From positions 1-64,000 of the forward strand of contig CAMPJJ010000017.1 of NCBI GenBank assembly GCA_946886855.1: a DNA stretch of 64,000 nt. Direction: 5' to 3'. This stretch comes from an uncultured Roseateles sp. (GTDB lineage: Bacteria; Pseudomonadota; Gammaproteobacteria; Burkholderiales; Burkholderiaceae). The translations under genes and the position numbers were made by a program. Under the pieces are notes generated by a model, which did not search any database, was not told the origin of the DNA, and worked only from the letters and a program-made list of their open reading frames with translations. Every line of letters begins with the position of its first letter. Position 1 is the stretch's first letter. This document shows positions 1 through 7,651 of the stretch, in pieces.

Positions 1-354
1 GGGATCGCGGTCGGCGGGCTCGAGGGGCTGCTCGGGCAGACGGGCAGGGACTGCCGCCAATGCGAGCGCCTGCCCCGGCGCGGCAGTCCGTGCATTCATG
101 GGCACCGTCGTCGGCACCGTCGTCGGCGCGGTCGTCGGCATCGGCGGGCGCGGCGCGGGTGAGTTCGGTCCGCCCTGCCCCGGCGCCGGCGCGGTGGCGG
201 CGACGACCGGCGGATCGGCGGGAGCGAGCATCGCCCAGGCGCTGGCCACGGCGCTCAGGCCGAGCGCCCAGCGCAGGCCGGGACGCAGGCCCTTGGCAGG
301 AGCGTTGGTGGCGGTCGTCGCTGGGGTCGTGGAAGTGGGAGGGCGCTTGAACAT
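1..354 (-). CDS. Partial GspC/PilP/MshK-like secretion or pilus protein
   Basis: The reading frame starts with ATG at 354 and runs off the window edge, giving 118 residues with no stop. It shows a short basic N-terminus, one membrane segment (about residues 28-44, RWALGLSAVASAWAMLAP) and then a long Pro/Ala/Thr-rich linker that ends in LPEQPLEPADRDP. A single N-terminal anchor, a Pro-rich periplasmic linker and an EPAxRDP-type motif are usual for GspC, PilP and MshK-like inner-membrane partners of the secretin. It starts 10 bp after the PilO/GspM-like gene on the same strand, which fits the order GspM-like then GspC/PilP-like. The call is by architecture and context only, because the C-terminal domain lies outside the window. 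Confidence 0.55.
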   Translation of the reverse strand, partial: MFKRPPTSTTPATTATNAPAKGLRPGLRWALGLSAVASAWAMLAPADPPVVAATAPAPGQGGPNSPAPRPPMPTTAPTTVPTTVPMNARTAAPGQALALAAVPARLPEQPLEPADRDP

Positions 355-364
355 CGGCGCGCTT

Positions 365-1255
365 TCAGCGACGCGGCTTCGGCGCGGAGGCCGATGACGC
401 GGAAGGAGCGGGTGATCTGACGGTCGCCGCCGGTGCGCTCGCGGCAAGGCCTGACCCCGTCGGCGAACCGGCGCCCGGCGCCGAGGAGGCCGAGGAGGCC
501 GAGGCAGATTTGGCCGTCGACGAAGCGGCGATCGCCGGGCTTGACGCGCTGGAAGCGCTGGATGCGATGGCTGCGGGCGCGGTGGGCACCGCGACGATCG
601 CGGCTGGCGACGGCTGGTCGGCCAGCGGCCGGCTCAACCAGGTGGCGACCACGCGCGCTTCCAGGTCGCCTCCGGCGGGCGCCCCCATCGGACGCGCCGT
701 GTTCATCGTGTTCATCGGTGCAAAGCCGCCGGCGGCGTTCGGGGCGGCGCCCGGAGCGCGCCGCAAGGAGATCTGCTGCAGCACGGCCTGCTGCGCATCG
801 CGCGTGAGCAGCTCGGCGAGCACGGTCTTGATCGCGGCGTAGCTGCCGCGCAGGTTGACGTCCAGGCTCATGCGCCCGAGGGTGCTGGCGGTCGGCGCCT
901 GATGGGCCGTGGAGATCGCGGTGACGAGCACGGACTGCGACTCGGCGGCCTCGCGAAGATGCGTGACGGCGCGCGCGGACGACTGCGTCAACGGCAGACG
1001 CGTGGCGAAAGGCGATGCATTGGCGGCCGGCGCCGTGGCGGCCTTGGCGCGCAGCGCGGCCAGCTCGGTGCGGGCGGCCTGCTCATGCGCGAGCGCGAGG
1101 TGCTCGGCCTGACGCGCGACCAACAGCAACGCGCCAGCGACCAGCGGCGGCACGAGCGCGACGCCCACCCACACGGCGGTCGGCGCGCGGGAGAGGCGCT
1201 GCTTGAGCGTGGCGGGATCCATGAGCGCCCGCCAGTCGATGGCGCTCAGGCGCAT
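365..1255 (-). CDS. PilO/GspM-like inner membrane assembly protein
   Basis: A 296-residue protein with a cytoplasmic N-terminus, one membrane span (about residues 28-47, AVWVGVALVPPLVAGALLLV) and a predicted coiled stretch (ARQAEHLALAHEQAARTELAALR). The following domain contains the segment LRGSYAAIKTVLAELLTRD, the ferredoxin-like helix pattern of PilO/GspM proteins of type IV pili and type II secretion. The last third is a low-complexity Ala/Ser/Pro tail. The ATG at 1255 has a weak ribosome site. An in-frame amber lies at 1328-1330, and a better ribosome site and ATG sit upstream in the same frame at 1399. No PilN/GspL gene precedes it here, which is unusual for such operons. Confidence 0.6.
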   Translation of the reverse strand: MRLSAIDWRALMDPATLKQRLSRAPTAVWVGVALVPPLVAGALLLVARQAEHLALAHEQAARTELAALRAKAATAPAANASPFATRLPLTQSSARAVTHLREAAESQSVLVTAISTAHQAPTASTLGRMSLDVNLRGSYAAIKTVLAELLTRDAQQAVLQQISLRRAPGAAPNAAGGFAPMNTMNTARPMGAPAGGDLEARVVATWLSRPLADQPSPAAIVAVPTAPAAIASSASSASSPAIAASSTAKSASASSASSAPGAGSPTGSGLAASAPAATVRSPAPSASSASAPKPRR

Positions 1256-1327
1256 GACGGGAACCGGGAGAAAGCGGGACGGAGGAATCCGGCCGGAACT
1301 GCTGCCGAATGCATGACGGGTTCCGAG

Positions 1328-1399
1328 CTAGGCGAACGGCTGCGCGGCACGCGCAGCGCGCCGCTGCGCGTCCGATACGCGCACGACTGACAACTTCAT
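1328..1399 (-). other. 23-codon ORF with strong ribosome site, in frame upstream of the PilO-like gene
   Basis: An ATG at 1399 follows a good Shine-Dalgarno (AGGGAGG, 6 bp spacing) and encodes MKLSVVRVSDAQRRAARAAQ plus three residues before TAG. The frame continues after the TAG, without another stop, into the gene that starts at 1255. It may be a leader peptide, the true start of a gene broken by an amber codon, or a chance ORF. I see no signal peptide and no attenuator hairpin. Confidence 0.3.
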
Positions 1400-1527
1400 G
1401 TGATCCTCCCTGATCCACGGCACTGGGCGCGCCGCGCGGCCTGACTCTTTGCGGCCAGGGCGCGACTTTACCGTGTCGGCATGGCGGATGGATTTCGGAC
1501 ACGCCTGCGGAGGGCTAGAGGATTGCC

Positions 1528-1704
1528 CTAGGTCGGTGGCGCCTCCCCATCAAGCCAGCGGCTGACGGTGTTGGCCTGCGTGATCTCGTACTGGGCGAGG
1601 TCCTGGGGCCGGAGCGTGAGCCACTCCTCGGCGTGCGCGGAGACGGCGGTGAACAGGCCAATGGCGGCGAGGAGCGTGGAGAACGCGGAGCGGTTGAACG
1701 TCAT
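1528..1704 (-). CDS. Small Sec-secreted protein, 58 aa
   Basis: The sequence begins MTFNRSAFSTLLAAIGLFTA and has a clear Sec signal peptide ending VSAHA, leaving a mature part of only about 33 residues (EEWLTLRPQDLAQYEITQAN...). It has no cysteine. A GAAGG ribosome site lies 7 bp before the ATG. It is the last gene of the co-oriented small secreted protein/toxin locus, 25 bp after the preceding gene. The mature part is too short to carry the motif shared by its neighbours, so its role is unknown; it could be a remnant of a longer gene. Confidence 0.55.
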   Translation of the reverse strand: MTFNRSAFSTLLAAIGLFTAVSAHAEEWLTLRPQDLAQYEITQANTVSRWLDGEAPPT

Positions 1705-1729
1705 GGGCGGCCTTCGAAGAACGGGAGCG

Positions 1730-2098
1730 TCAGCGTTCGACGCTGAGCGTCCGGACGTAGGGAACTTTCATCGACCCATCGCCCCAGACGTCCTGGCAAC
1801 CCGACACCCACGCCGCCACCTTTTTCCCGCTGCCCATCGCGAAGAGGAGCGTGGCATACATGGTCTTGAATCGCGGATCGGCCTTGTCGATCAAGATCTG
1901 GGTCCGGTTGCCCGGCGTCGAACACCCTTCCGTGTTGTCGGCACCGCTCAGGTTCACGATGGCGTGACCGGAATCGTGGAGGTTGATCGACAGGACGTCG
2001 TAGAGCCCGTTGTTGCTGACGGCATGAGCTGGGGTCATGAGCCCCGCGAATGCCAGCGTCGCGACCGACGCGAACGCCTTGATGGTTTTAGTCTTCAT
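1730..2098 (-). CDS. Small secreted OB-like protein A (122 aa)
   Basis: The N-terminus MKTKTIKAFASVATLAFAGL is a Sec signal peptide cleaved after PAHA. The mature part has two cysteines (TEGCSTPG and VSGCQDVWGDG), likely a disulfide. It contains the pattern MYATLLFAMGSGKKVAAWV, a helix ending in Gly-Lys followed by a beta strand. It is a clear paralogue of the next gene: LHDSGHAIVNL matches MHDTGHAMVEY, and GCQDVWGDG matches GCVDLWGDG. The ribosome site is GAGG, and the gap to the paralogue is 6 bp. The helix-GK-strand pattern resembles pertussis/subtilase toxin B subunits, but this is an impression from pattern alone. Confidence 0.8.
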   Translation of the reverse strand: MKTKTIKAFASVATLAFAGLMTPAHAVSNNGLYDVLSINLHDSGHAIVNLSGADNTEGCSTPGNRTQILIDKADPRFKTMYATLLFAMGSGKKVAAWVSGCQDVWGDGSMKVPYVRTLSVER

Positions 2099-2104
2099 AT
2101 GTCC

Positions 2105-2464
2105 TCACTGCCCCATGATTCCGAGCGTCAGCGCCTTGGGAATGCGCACTCGCCCGTCCCCCCACAGATCGACGCAGCCGTCGACCCAGCCGTTGAGCTT
2201 CTTGCCTGACGCCGCCGCGGCCAGCGCGGTCGCATACATGTACTTGAAGCTCGGATTGGTCTTCTCGATGAGCACGAGCTTCTCGTGCCCGGCCGTCGCG
2301 CAGCCGTCGGCATGGCCGACCGCGTCGTACTCGACCATCGCGTGGCCGGTGTCGTGCATGCCGACGCTGACGACGGTCTGCGGGAGGTTGCCGCCGGCGG
2401 CAAAGGCGCAGGTGGTGGATGCGGCCAGCATGCCGACGCTGAGGAGTCGCTGGTGGATGTTCAT
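2105..2464 (-). CDS. Small secreted OB-like protein B (119 aa)
   Basis: It starts at the ATG giving MNIHQRLLSVGMLAASTTCA and has a Sec signal peptide ending about AFAAG. The mature protein has two cysteines (ADGCATAG, VDGCVDLWGDG) and the shared segment YMYATALAAAASGKKLNGWV. It is a tandem paralogue of the downstream gene. The frame stays open upstream to 2866, but that part is the shadow of the preceding gene. Only 2 bp separate it from the preceding gene, so the two are co-transcribed. Function unknown; periplasmic or extracellular. Confidence 0.8.
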   Translation of the reverse strand: MNIHQRLLSVGMLAASTTCAFAAGGNLPQTVVSVGMHDTGHAMVEYDAVGHADGCATAGHEKLVLIEKTNPSFKYMYATALAAAASGKKLNGWVDGCVDLWGDGRVRIPKALTLGIMGQ

Positions 2465-2466
2465 GT

Positions 2467-2811
2467 TCAAGTCCGTCGAGGAAGTCGGTCGCCGCCCATT
2501 CCGATGGAGCCGATCTGTTCGTCCCAGACCGGCGCATCGCAGTTCACGCCGTCCCGGCTGTAGCGGACGATGACTTTCCGGTTGGCCGTATAGGCAGCAA
2601 TGGCGACGGCGATGGCCGGCTTGGAGAGCGTCGGGTTGACCGTGGCACGGATCGAACCGCTCAGGTAGGCGTTGTTGATGGCGATGAAGAAGTTGCCGTC
2701 GACGTCGCTCCAGACCTTCGTCAGCTTGACGGGCGGGCATTCGGTGTAGGCGTGGCTGGACAAAGGCAACAGCGCGGCGAGCAACGCCCCGGCGAAAAGT
2801 GTGCGTTTCAT
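2467..2811 (-). CDS. Small secreted protein C (114 aa)
   Basis: The chosen start, MKRTLFAGALLAALLPLSSH, gives a clean Sec signal peptide; a TTG-type start six codons earlier is less likely. The mature part begins YTECPPVKLTKVW and carries a second cysteine (DGVNCDAPVW). The segment AIAVAIAAYTANRKVIVRY aligns with the helix-GK-strand of its neighbours, with Arg-Lys in place of Gly-Lys. A GGAG ribosome site sits about 10 bp before the ATG. It lies 70 bp after the immunity gene, with a low-GC stretch between that could hold a promoter. Function unknown. Confidence 0.75.
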   Translation of the reverse strand: MKRTLFAGALLAALLPLSSHAYTECPPVKLTKVWSDVDGNFFIAINNAYLSGSIRATVNPTLSKPAIAVAIAAYTANRKVIVRYSRDGVNCDAPVWDEQIGSIGMGGDRLPRRT

Positions 2812-2881
2812 TGGGTGCGACTCCCTCAAAATATTTGCATTTCGACCAATCGATCGATTTTTTCAAATGCTCAAGATTTTC

Positions 2882-3220
2882 TTATTCAGACTCTAGAAAG
2901 GCGTTTGGATCAAACCCCGTCGGCCAAGACTCGACATGAGCGACGAACTCCAGCTCGATTACGTCTGGATAAACCAGTGCAGCCATAAAGGACCCACCGT
3001 ACTCCAGATCTCGATGCGAAAAGTTCCAATCCCGCTGCAGAGATCCATCAGTCGGAGGAAGAGGAGAAGCAAATTTAATAGTAGAAAAACCTCCTCCGTC
3101 GGTGAACGTTCGTTCAATCACGCTCGCCTCCCGAGCCGACGCGGCAACAGCAATATCTACGGGCTCGGCACCCGGGAATAATTTAGTTAGAGCAAAAAGC
3201 TCTTCATTGGTAGGTCGCAT
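2882..3220 (-). CDS. Predicted immunity protein to the RHS toxin tip
   Basis: A 112-residue acidic protein without signal peptide, beginning MRPTNEELFALTKLFPGAEP. Its start codon overlaps the stop of the RHS gene by one base (TGATG), implying translational coupling. A small cytosolic gene immediately after the variable tip of an RHS protein is the standard position of the cognate immunity gene in polymorphic toxin systems. Base composition is visibly lower in GC than the surrounding 67%, as in the toxin tip. I do not recognise the immunity family. The role is inferred from position, coupling and composition. Confidence 0.7.
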   Translation of the reverse strand: MRPTNEELFALTKLFPGAEPVDIAVAASAREASVIERTFTDGGGFSTIKFASPLPPTDGSLQRDWNFSHRDLEYGGSFMAALVYPDVIELEFVAHVESWPTGFDPNAFLESE

Positions 3221-6200
3221 CAGAACGGTTTCATGGTTGCCGTGGATATTCTAAATTCGCCACTCATTACCACGCCCTTAATACTCACTGCTATTCCGTC
3301 AAGCTTCACTGTTATCCAGCTGCCGGTCTGATAAACACCCGGCCCGACAAAGGCCTGCGCGGCTTTGTGCATTTCACCCAACGCCAACTCTTCGGAGCCG
3401 AAGCGCTTAACCAAGGGATCCATCATGTGCTTGCTCTGGAAAATATGAGAAACCTTATTAGCGTCATATCCCAGATCAGTTGCCTTGAAAGCAGCTTTCC
3501 CTGCGCTTGCACACGCACACATGTTATGAACATACGCAGACGCGTGTCCCGCAAAGAACGTATGGAAGTCATCAACCGTCAGGTTGTAGGTCTTCGCCGT
3601 GCGTCCCAGCGTCTCCACGTTCACAACAGTGAGCATCTCACCGCTGAACGACGGCACCTTCATGCCGCGAATCAGCTTGACGGAGTCGACCCATCCTTGA
3701 CCTTCCACCCAGAACGGATGGTTGTCAGACGATTCGATGCGAGTGGAGCTTCCATCCTGCTTCAAGAAGGTCAAGCCGTACAGATGACGGTCCGGATAGC
3801 GGATCACGTCCGTCACCGCCTTCAGCGCCGTCACTCCGGACTCCGGATCACGCGCCTGCACCAGCGTGCCGACCTCGACGTCCTTGATGTCCATCAGGCC
3901 TGAGGCGGTCAACACCGGCGTATCTCCCACGAAGCAGCAGCCGCACGCATTCGCGCTTCGCTTCATGCGCAGGGCGATCTTCCCCAGCCCAGCTGCCGTA
4001 TCGCCCGTCATGAACAGTGGCGTAGCCAGGATCCCGACACCGGCCATCCCCACATCGGCCCATGTCGAATGGCCGAACGGCAATTCCGCAACGCTCCAGA
4101 TGAAATCGATGGTGTCGGGAACAAGGCCCAACGCCGGAACCGTGCCCAGCCCAGCCAGTGTGATGTGCCCAGCCTTGCTTGCGCTCTCGTAGTTGAAGTT
4201 CTTCCAAGCCATCTGCGCAGCTTGCAATCCTGGCAGGCTGCTCAGCGCGCTCATGGCCTTGTCCACCAGCTTCATGCAATCGCCGTTGGCGCAGGATGCG
4301 ACCAGCGGCTTGTATGACTTGGCCAGCAGAGTCATTTCCTTCGCGTACTGATTGATCCCCGTCTCGGAACGATTGCCCCAGTTGAAGCTGTCGCGTGGCG
4401 TCAGTTCGATGTTGATGGAGCCTGACGGCGCGTGATCCGGCGGCGGTGTGGACTTGCCGTCCACAATCACCGCAGGACAGCCCGCCGAAACAGCACCAGC
4501 AGTTGAAGCACACCCCGGATCACTGGGCGAGTACGAGGGATCCATACCGCTCAGGTCAGTCTGATTGAGCGGGTCGTTGAGGACATAGGCGTAAGCGCTG
4601 TAGTTCTGGGTATTGAATCGATCACCCAAGATCGGATCCGCCTGCATGAACACCCCGGCGTGGTCGTCATAGAGCCGGCCGTTCATGTTGATCAGGCCGA
4701 TGTCGTCCAACTCCTCATGCCCCGTGAAGCCACGACCCGTGCTGGCCCGGACGTTTGAGCGCCAGTCAAGGATGAGGGTGCCATAACCGTCATAGCTGCC
4801 GTCGACCTGCCTGCGCTTGCCGAAGGGGTCATAGGAATATCGCGCCGTCATCGCGCCCGCATGATCCGACGTCGCCACAATCGAACCCTGATGGTTCTGG
4901 TGCCAGTACTCCAGCTTGTTGGCCGGCAGGACGCTCGGCTCGGACGGTGCGACCTGCTGGGCGTTCAAGACCGGTAGTTCGCCCGTGCTGGCAAGCACGC
5001 CCACCTGAATGCCGCCGACGGTCAGGAAATGTCGATGGCTGTTGACGCCGTTCAGCGTCTCGAGCTCATACCCCAAACCACCCACCGCATCCGGATGCAG
5101 GTACCAGAGCGTGCGAACGCCATTCGAGCCGACCCGCGTTTCCTTGATCCGGAACATCGATTCGTCGTACGACCAGGTGTACGACGCGCTCGAACCCGTG
5201 GCCGTCAAGACGCGGTCGTACTCCGTGTACGTCAGCGAGCTCACCTTCGCGCTGGTGCGGGAGAGCACGTTGCCGTTCAGGTCGTGCTGAAGATCGCCGC
5301 CCGCAATCGACGTCGGCCGATGCGCGCCGCGCACGCCCGCGCCTTGCGTCGGATAGACGTAGCTTCCGACATCGTTCTTCGACAGCATCATCCCCAGGGC
5401 GTTGTACTTCAGCTCAACACGCCGTTGCAGATTGGAAATGGACGGCGACGACACCGTGTAGGCCCCGAGCCGATTGAGTTTGTCGTACTCGAAGGACTCA
5501 CTGACCGCGACGCCAGCGCCGCCGCTGCCTCCGCCGATGTTGTCGGCGCGCGAGGTCATCCGGTCCATCTGGTCCCACGCGTAGCCAAGGCTGACCTGCG
5601 TTGACAGGTCGGCGGCACGGACGTTCTGTCCCGTCACCCGGCCGATCGCATCCATCGCCGTAGTCGCGGTCATGCCGTTCGACAAGGCCGACTGCTCGAC
5701 GCGTCCGTCCGCGCTTTGCTGACGCAGCGACCACAGCGGCGTTTCCACCGAGAGGAAACTTCCTTCCGGCCTCGCTCCGCCTTCAGTCCCTGGCAGCGGA
5801 CTCAGGTTGATCGGCGTCTTCGAGCGCAGCTCCGACAGGAAGCCCAGCGCGGTATACGCGTAGCCCACCTTGAAGCCCGTCGGATAGGTTTCGCTCGCCA
5901 CACGGCCCGTGGTCGCGTCATAGGCCATGGCCGTGGAGAACGACGGTCCCTGCGCGATGTCCGTGCGCGAGCTCGTCGGCCGACCATACGAGTCGTAGAA
6001 GAATCGCTTCGTCACGCCTTGCGCCGTGGTCGACTGGGTCAGCCGTCCCACGGCGCCGGTGCCAGCATCGTAGGACCAGTGGTAAGTGTCGCTGTCGGAC
6101 TTCTGCTCTGCCTTGCGACCCAGCGTGTCGTAGGCAAAGGTCGTCCATCTCGCACGGCCAGCCGCCGTCGTGCCCGTCGCCTCGTCGTCCGGGCACGCGC

Positions 6201-7578
6201 TCACGCCGTGGTTTCCGCGCTGCTTGGAGTTCTGCGCCGCCTTGACCTGGCCGAGCGCGTCAAAGCAGTTTTGCGATACGCCCTTGTCCGGATCGTCGAC
6301 AACCACGGCGCGGCCGAGCATGTCGTAAGTGGTCGAACTGACGTTCTGCAATGAATCCCGGGTCTGCAGCAGATCGCCGAATGCGCTGTAGCGATAAGCC
6401 AGCTGCGCGCCACCCGGATCGGTCACGCGGACGATCTGGCCCATCCCGTCGCGCTCGGTGACTGAATCAAGTCCGTTGGGGCTCGTCGATACCGTCGTTG
6501 CGCCTGCGTATCGCTGGCTGGTCACAGCACTCGCCCGACTGCCGTAATTGCCGTAGCCGAAGCCCGAACCTCCGAAGCTGTGTGCGACCAGGCCAGTCGG
6601 GCTGGTCACGTAGGTCCGAAGTGGCCGACCCAGGTCGTCGTATTCGGCGGCACTGACCCGAACGTCCTGGCTGCCTTGGACCGTACTGGACCCGCTCACC
6701 AGGAAGTACGCGTTGGTCTGCATGACCTTCACGCCCTGCGCGGAGTAGACCGAGTCCGACACGACCACCGAGCCTGCGCGGCCACCCGGCTGCCCCCCGC
6801 CGTCGAAGCTTTCCGTGGCGACACGTACGGTGCGTCCCAACGCATCGACATAGGTGCGGACGAACACGCCCGCCTTGCGATCCTGTGTGTCACGAGGCTC
6901 GCTGTGCGTGAAGCTGACCGCGGCCTCCGGCCGCTCTGGCGCAGACACCGACGGACAGCCGGCACTGTTGGAGGAGGTATCCACATCGCCGGTCGCGATC
7001 ACGCAGTACAGCGTCACCTGCGAAGTCCCGTCAGCGGCAACCTGCCGCACCGCCCGCCCAAAGTCATCAAGGTCCATTCGACTCACAGCGCCGTTCGGAT
7101 CCTGGATGCGGATGGGCATCCCGAAACGCGGGTCGTAAGCCGTCCGGCTGACCTGCGCCAGCGCGTTCTCAGCCGAGGTTGCGAAGGTGCCACTGGCGAC
7201 GGGAACTGAGACCACCTGGCCGTTCACGGTGATCGACTGCGTCATCGCGTCATAGGACTCGCGCAATGCCCGGGTCTGGATACGCGAGCGCGCAGGTGCA
7301 CCGTCGCAGTTCGACACGGTCCTGCTTGAGACGTTCCCGAAGGCGTCATAGCCGATCGACGTCCTGAGACACAGCTTGGGGTTGTCGGGCTCGATCACCG
7401 TCGAGGACAGACGCCCCGTCGACGGCTCATAGCCGTTGGTGATCGTCCGGCTGTAGTTCGACGGATCCGCTGGTGCTGTCGACGTGTCCGCAGCCGCCGG
7501 GCTGCTGGCCGCCATCCAGATGGTCGTCGCGAGCACCAGGCGCTTGAAGAGAACTCCCTGACTTCTCATGGTGAGCAT
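3220..7578 (-). CDS. Secreted RHS/TcC-like polymorphic toxin with Hint domain
   Basis: The frame is open to 7644, but starts at 7578 or 7569 give a proper signal peptide (MRSQGVLFKRLVLATTIWMA... ending PAAADTS). Residue numbers below use the 1474-aa reading. About 15 YD repeats follow (YDAFGNVSS, YDDLGRPLRTY, YDTLGRKAEQ, YDPFGKRRQ), then the RHS-associated core (GLINMNGRLYDDHAGVFMQA), a hydrophobic linker, and a Hint domain from CFVGDTP (about 1237) through NHPFWVEGQGW to YVHN (about 1374). The last 100 residues (KATDLGYDANKVSHIFQSKH...) form a small toxin tip; it recalls domains annotated as polymorphic toxin type 35, but I am not certain. The GC drop begins at the Hint/tip junction. It lies directly downstream of the SpvB-like gene, a split TcB/TcC arrangement. 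Confidence 0.85.
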   Translation of the reverse strand: MLTMRSQGVLFKRLVLATTIWMAASSPAAADTSTAPADPSNYSRTITNGYEPSTGRLSSTVIEPDNPKLCLRTSIGYDAFGNVSSRTVSNCDGAPARSRIQTRALRESYDAMTQSITVNGQVVSVPVASGTFATSAENALAQVSRTAYDPRFGMPIRIQDPNGAVSRMDLDDFGRAVRQVAADGTSQVTLYCVIATGDVDTSSNSAGCPSVSAPERPEAAVSFTHSEPRDTQDRKAGVFVRTYVDALGRTVRVATESFDGGGQPGGRAGSVVVSDSVYSAQGVKVMQTNAYFLVSGSSTVQGSQDVRVSAAEYDDLGRPLRTYVTSPTGLVAHSFGGSGFGYGNYGSRASAVTSQRYAGATTVSTSPNGLDSVTERDGMGQIVRVTDPGGAQLAYRYSAFGDLLQTRDSLQNVSSTTYDMLGRAVVVDDPDKGVSQNCFDALGQVKAAQNSKQRGNHGVSACPDDEATGTTAAGRARWTTFAYDTLGRKAEQKSDSDTYHWSYDAGTGAVGRLTQSTTAQGVTKRFFYDSYGRPTSSRTDIAQGPSFSTAMAYDATTGRVASETYPTGFKVGYAYTALGFLSELRSKTPINLSPLPGTEGGARPEGSFLSVETPLWSLRQQSADGRVEQSALSNGMTATTAMDAIGRVTGQNVRAADLSTQVSLGYAWDQMDRMTSRADNIGGGSGGAGVAVSESFEYDKLNRLGAYTVSSPSISNLQRRVELKYNALGMMLSKNDVGSYVYPTQGAGVRGAHRPTSIAGGDLQHDLNGNVLSRTSAKVSSLTYTEYDRVLTATGSSASYTWSYDESMFRIKETRVGSNGVRTLWYLHPDAVGGLGYELETLNGVNSHRHFLTVGGIQVGVLASTGELPVLNAQQVAPSEPSVLPANKLEYWHQNHQGSIVATSDHAGAMTARYSYDPFGKRRQVDGSYDGYGTLILDWRSNVRASTGRGFTGHEELDDIGLINMNGRLYDDHAGVFMQADPILGDRFNTQNYSAYAYVLNDPLNQTDLSGMDPSYSPSDPGCASTAGAVSAGCPAVIVDGKSTPPPDHAPSGSINIELTPRDSFNWGNRSETGINQYAKEMTLLAKSYKPLVASCANGDCMKLVDKAMSALSSLPGLQAAQMAWKNFNYESASKAGHITLAGLGTVPALGLVPDTIDFIWSVAELPFGHSTWADVGMAGVGILATPLFMTGDTAAGLGKIALRMKRSANACGCCFVGDTPVLTASGLMDIKDVEVGTLVQARDPESGVTALKAVTDVIRYPDRHLYGLTFLKQDGSSTRIESSDNHPFWVEGQGWVDSVKLIRGMKVPSFSGEMLTVVNVETLGRTAKTYNLTVDDFHTFFAGHASAYVHNMCACASAGKAAFKATDLGYDANKVSHIFQSKHMMDPLVKRFGSEELALGEMHKAAQAFVGPGVYQTGSWITVKLDGIAVSIKGVVMSGEFRISTATMKPF

Positions 7579-7651
7579 TCCAATTTCGTTCTTTTGGACG
7601 CGGACACGCCGATCGCGGTGCGCATCGTTCCAGTCAGCATTCACGGGGCCG

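Noticed and set aside
1083..1502. 139-codon minus-strand frame overlapping the PilO-like gene
   Set aside because: Overlaps the PilO-like gene in another phase and is Arg/His/Pro-rich with no features.
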